Positions 62,204 through 64,000 of a DNA stretch of 64,000 nt are shown piece after piece. The DNA is from Epiperipatus broadwayi (Eukaryota; Onychophora; Udeonychophora; Euonychophora; Peripatidae): NCBI GenBank assembly GCA_028023455.1, contig JAQFVV010006200.1:1065238-1129237 (forward strand). The letters run 5' to 3'. The position numbers were made by a program, and so were the translations under genes. The notes beneath the pieces were generated by a model. The model made no database searches and had not been told where the DNA came from. It saw only the letters and a list, made by a program, of their open reading frames with translations. Numbering within the stretch: the stretch's first letter is position 1; every line of letters begins with the position of its first letter.

Positions 62204-62221
62204 TGGCGACGAGGATGGGAT
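62204..62221 (+). promoter_or_regulatory. Primer-binding site for tRNA-Ser(GCU)
   Basis: TGGCGACGAGGATGGGAT is complementary over 18 bases to the 3' end (CCA plus acceptor stem and part of the T arm) of animal tRNA-Ser(GCU), as I know that tRNA. It would prime minus-strand DNA synthesis by the element's reverse transcriptase. It sits 7 bases after the putative LTR end and 125 bases before the first ATG of the polyprotein. Confidence 0.8.
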
Positions 62222-62345
62222 ACGCGAGATACAAAAAATATATATTATATTTTAATTCAACAGTGTTCTTTATAATATTATTCTGAATTTAGGATGCCGA
62301 ATATTTTTTTTTGTTACCCAAACTTTGTTTTCTATTGGATTTATA

Positions 62346-64000
62346 ATGGCAACTATTGGGTCTTTAGCACCTTTCGACGTTGACTCACCGCAAATGTGGG
62401 ATACATACGCGTCACAGGTAAATTTCTTTTGTGAAGCTAATAATATTATTGCTGACGAAAAGAAACGTGCAACACTCCTCGCTGTCTGCGGACTACGAAT
62501 GTTAAGTATTCTTCGATCTCTTATATCACCTGCGTTGCCTCATGACAGGTCATATCAAGAAATAGTAAATATATTAAAACAGTATTTTAATCCACAACCT
62601 TCCGTTATTTACCAACGTTTTCAATTTCACCGTCGTTGGCAACGAGAAGAAGAAAATGTGAGTGCATTTTTAGCCGACCTTCAACGTTTGGCAGAGAGCT
62701 GCGATTTTGGTCTTTCATTAACAGAGCGTCTTCGAGATCAATTTGTCTGTGGACTTCGTGATGAAACTATACAGCGCAAATTATTGACAGAAGAATCTTT
62801 AACATTAGAGATAGCTATACAGCGTAGCTTAGCTGCTGAATCTGCATTGGTACAGGTGCGTGAAATCTGTGCCACAAACACTCCCATGTCGACTGTTGAT
62901 CTTATTCAGCGAAACAGATCAACCTTACCTCGCAAAAATGTTTCTAGGTTTTCACTGTCTTCACAAACATCCCCTACACACAAAAGGAACATTGGTGCAT
63001 CTCAATCGGGATTTCCACTTTGCTATGGTTGTGGCAGTCAACACAATCGAGTGGAATGCCCTTTCAAGAAAACCAAATGCCATTTCTGCCAGAAAATAGG
63101 TCATCCACAGCGTGTATGCCGAGCAAAACAACGCACTATTCCTGGATCTGCAAACCAATGCATGGCAGTAATGGAGACAGATGATGATGTAAGTCATATC
63201 CATGAAATACGCCATGATGCTTCAACACCTAAATCCTCCGCACATGTGTACATTAATGGCAAGGAATGTAAAATGGAAATTGACTCAGGATCAGAATATT
63301 CTATTTTATCTTCTGACACACTATCTGAATTGTGCAACGGAAAAATACCTGAACTACATCCAGTAACAATTACATTACGAGATTTCCAGCACCACTCAAT
63401 ATCATTCAAGGGATATTGTGTTGTACATGTTCAATATGGTGTATATTCATGCCATCTACGCTTATTAATAACAGAGAGTCCCTGTACAAACCTGTTAGGA
63501 TGTGAATGGTTCACACCTCTAGGTATTTCATTAACTGGAATCCATCTAATTACCGAACCATCTATTCAAGATATCATTAATGAATTTCCACAAGTTTTCA
63601 GCTCATCTATAGGAACTTACAAGGGTCCAGCTGTATCATTGCCAGTTGATCCTAAATTTCCCCCAATCAGGCTACGAGCCCGGCCACTACCACTTGCTAT
63701 GAAACCTAAGGTGGATGTTGCTTTAGATACTCTGCTCCGTGATGGGATCATTGAACCAGTGGAAAACCCTGTATGGACAACACCAGTAGTACCGATTCTT
63801 AAACCAACAGGAGAGGTGAGATTATGCGGTGACTACAAAGTGACAGTCAACAGAGCTCTTCAGAATCACCCATATCCTATACCTGTGGTACATCATCTTC
63901 TGACATCTCTTCCTCCTAGTTCTATCTTTGCAAAAATTGATTTAGCTAAGGCCTACCTACAACTTCCAGTTGATGATATGTCTGCAAACATACAGACAAT
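62346..64000 (+). CDS. Gypsy (Ty3-type) Gag-Pol polyprotein, 5' part, frame open to window edge
   Basis: 551 uninterrupted codons, no stop. Order: Gag-like region (residues 1-220), two CCHC zinc knuckles at about 226-238 (CYGCGSQHNRVEC) and 245-258 (CHFCQKIGHPQRVC), aspartic protease with DSG at 313-315 and LLGCEW at 383-388, then RT with TPVVPILKPTGEVRLCGDY near 479-497 and KIDLAKAYLQ whose Asp (about 532) is the first catalytic RT residue. RNase H and integrase should follow outside the window. Gag and Pol share one frame, without the frameshift used by many relatives. I chose the ATG at 62346 because an in-frame stop lies at 62253 and no Met comes earlier. GC content and codon use differ clearly from the spacers. 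The clean frame suggests a recent, possibly active insertion. Confidence 0.92.
   Translation, partial: MATIGSLAPFDVDSPQMWDTYASQVNFFCEANNIIADEKKRATLLAVCGLRMLSILRSLISPALPHDRSYQEIVNILKQYFNPQPSVIYQRFQFHRRWQREEENVSAFLADLQRLAESCDFGLSLTERLRDQFVCGLRDETIQRKLLTEESLTLEIAIQRSLAAESALVQVREICATNTPMSTVDLIQRNRSTLPRKNVSRFSLSSQTSPTHKRNIGASQSGFPLCYGCGSQHNRVECPFKKTKCHFCQKIGHPQRVCRAKQRTIPGSANQCMAVMETDDDVSHIHEIRHDASTPKSSAHVYINGKECKMEIDSGSEYSILSSDTLSELCNGKIPELHPVTITLRDFQHHSISFKGYCVVHVQYGVYSCHLRLLITESPCTNLLGCEWFTPLGISLTGIHLITEPSIQDIINEFPQVFSSSIGTYKGPAVSLPVDPKFPPIRLRARPLPLAMKPKVDVALDTLLRDGIIEPVENPVWTTPVVPILKPTGEVRLCGDYKVTVNRALQNHPYPIPVVHHLLTSLPPSSIFAKIDLAKAYLQLPVDDMSANIQT

Noticed and set aside
62860-63409. Open frames of 79, 84 and 71 codons in this interval
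   Set aside because: They lie in other frames of the Gypsy Gag-Pol coding sequence, which is continuous from 62346.

Overview
The window is about 64 kb of very AT-rich nuclear DNA, most likely from an invertebrate animal. The basis for that is the mobile-element content: non-LTR, Penelope-like, Gypsy and hAT elements, tRNA-derived SINEs, and long (GATA)n and (TTA)n arrays. The sequence does not let me name the species. I see no recognisable host gene. Every stretch of protein-like sequence that I can identify belongs to a mobile element, and all but one of these are broken by stops or frameshifts.

Layout. 1-5.4 kb: AT-rich spacer with one hammerhead-like motif (1820-1864), a 185-bp inverted-repeat insertion (3263-3447) and a 650-bp (GATA)n array. 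5.4-10.6 kb: a 5'-truncated APE-type LINE with a target-site duplication, then smaller pieces of the same LINE and of an RTE-like LINE. 11-13.3 kb: three inverted-repeat insertions of two families, here called A and B. 13.3-19.6 kb: spacer. 19.6-34 kb: SINEs, more A and B copies, a LINE 3' piece, an L1/Tx1-like LINE remnant. 34-40 kb: an endonuclease fragment and a Penelope-like relic with inverted arms around a (TTA)n tract. 40.2-45 kb: a longer minus-strand copy of the first LINE. 48-54.7 kb: A and B copies, Penelope-like tails, an RTE-like LINE end with an internal duplication. 55.0-59.2 kb: a hAT transposon with an exact 8-bp target duplication, carrying a nested Penelope-like element. 62.0-64.0 kb: the 5' part of an apparently intact Gypsy retrotransposon, with a tRNA-Ser primer-binding site and an unbroken Gag-Pol frame running off the window.

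Main result. Families A and B are short (about 0.1-0.75 kb) and non-coding. They often consist of an inverted partial copy joined to a direct copy, and nine of them are flanked by 11-14 bp target duplications, the mark of retrotransposition. Both contain type I hammerhead-ribozyme-like motifs whose stem III strand is a short palindrome (ATACGTAT in B, ACTAGT in A), so two transcripts, or two units of one transcript, could pair to complete the ribozyme. A third, unrelated motif at 1.8 kb has the same design (ACCATGGT), and the Penelope-like relics carry related CTGAAGA...GAAA motifs. Penelope-like elements and animal retrozymes are known to carry hammerheads. My inference is that A and B are non-autonomous, retrozyme-like elements mobilised by Penelope-like machinery.
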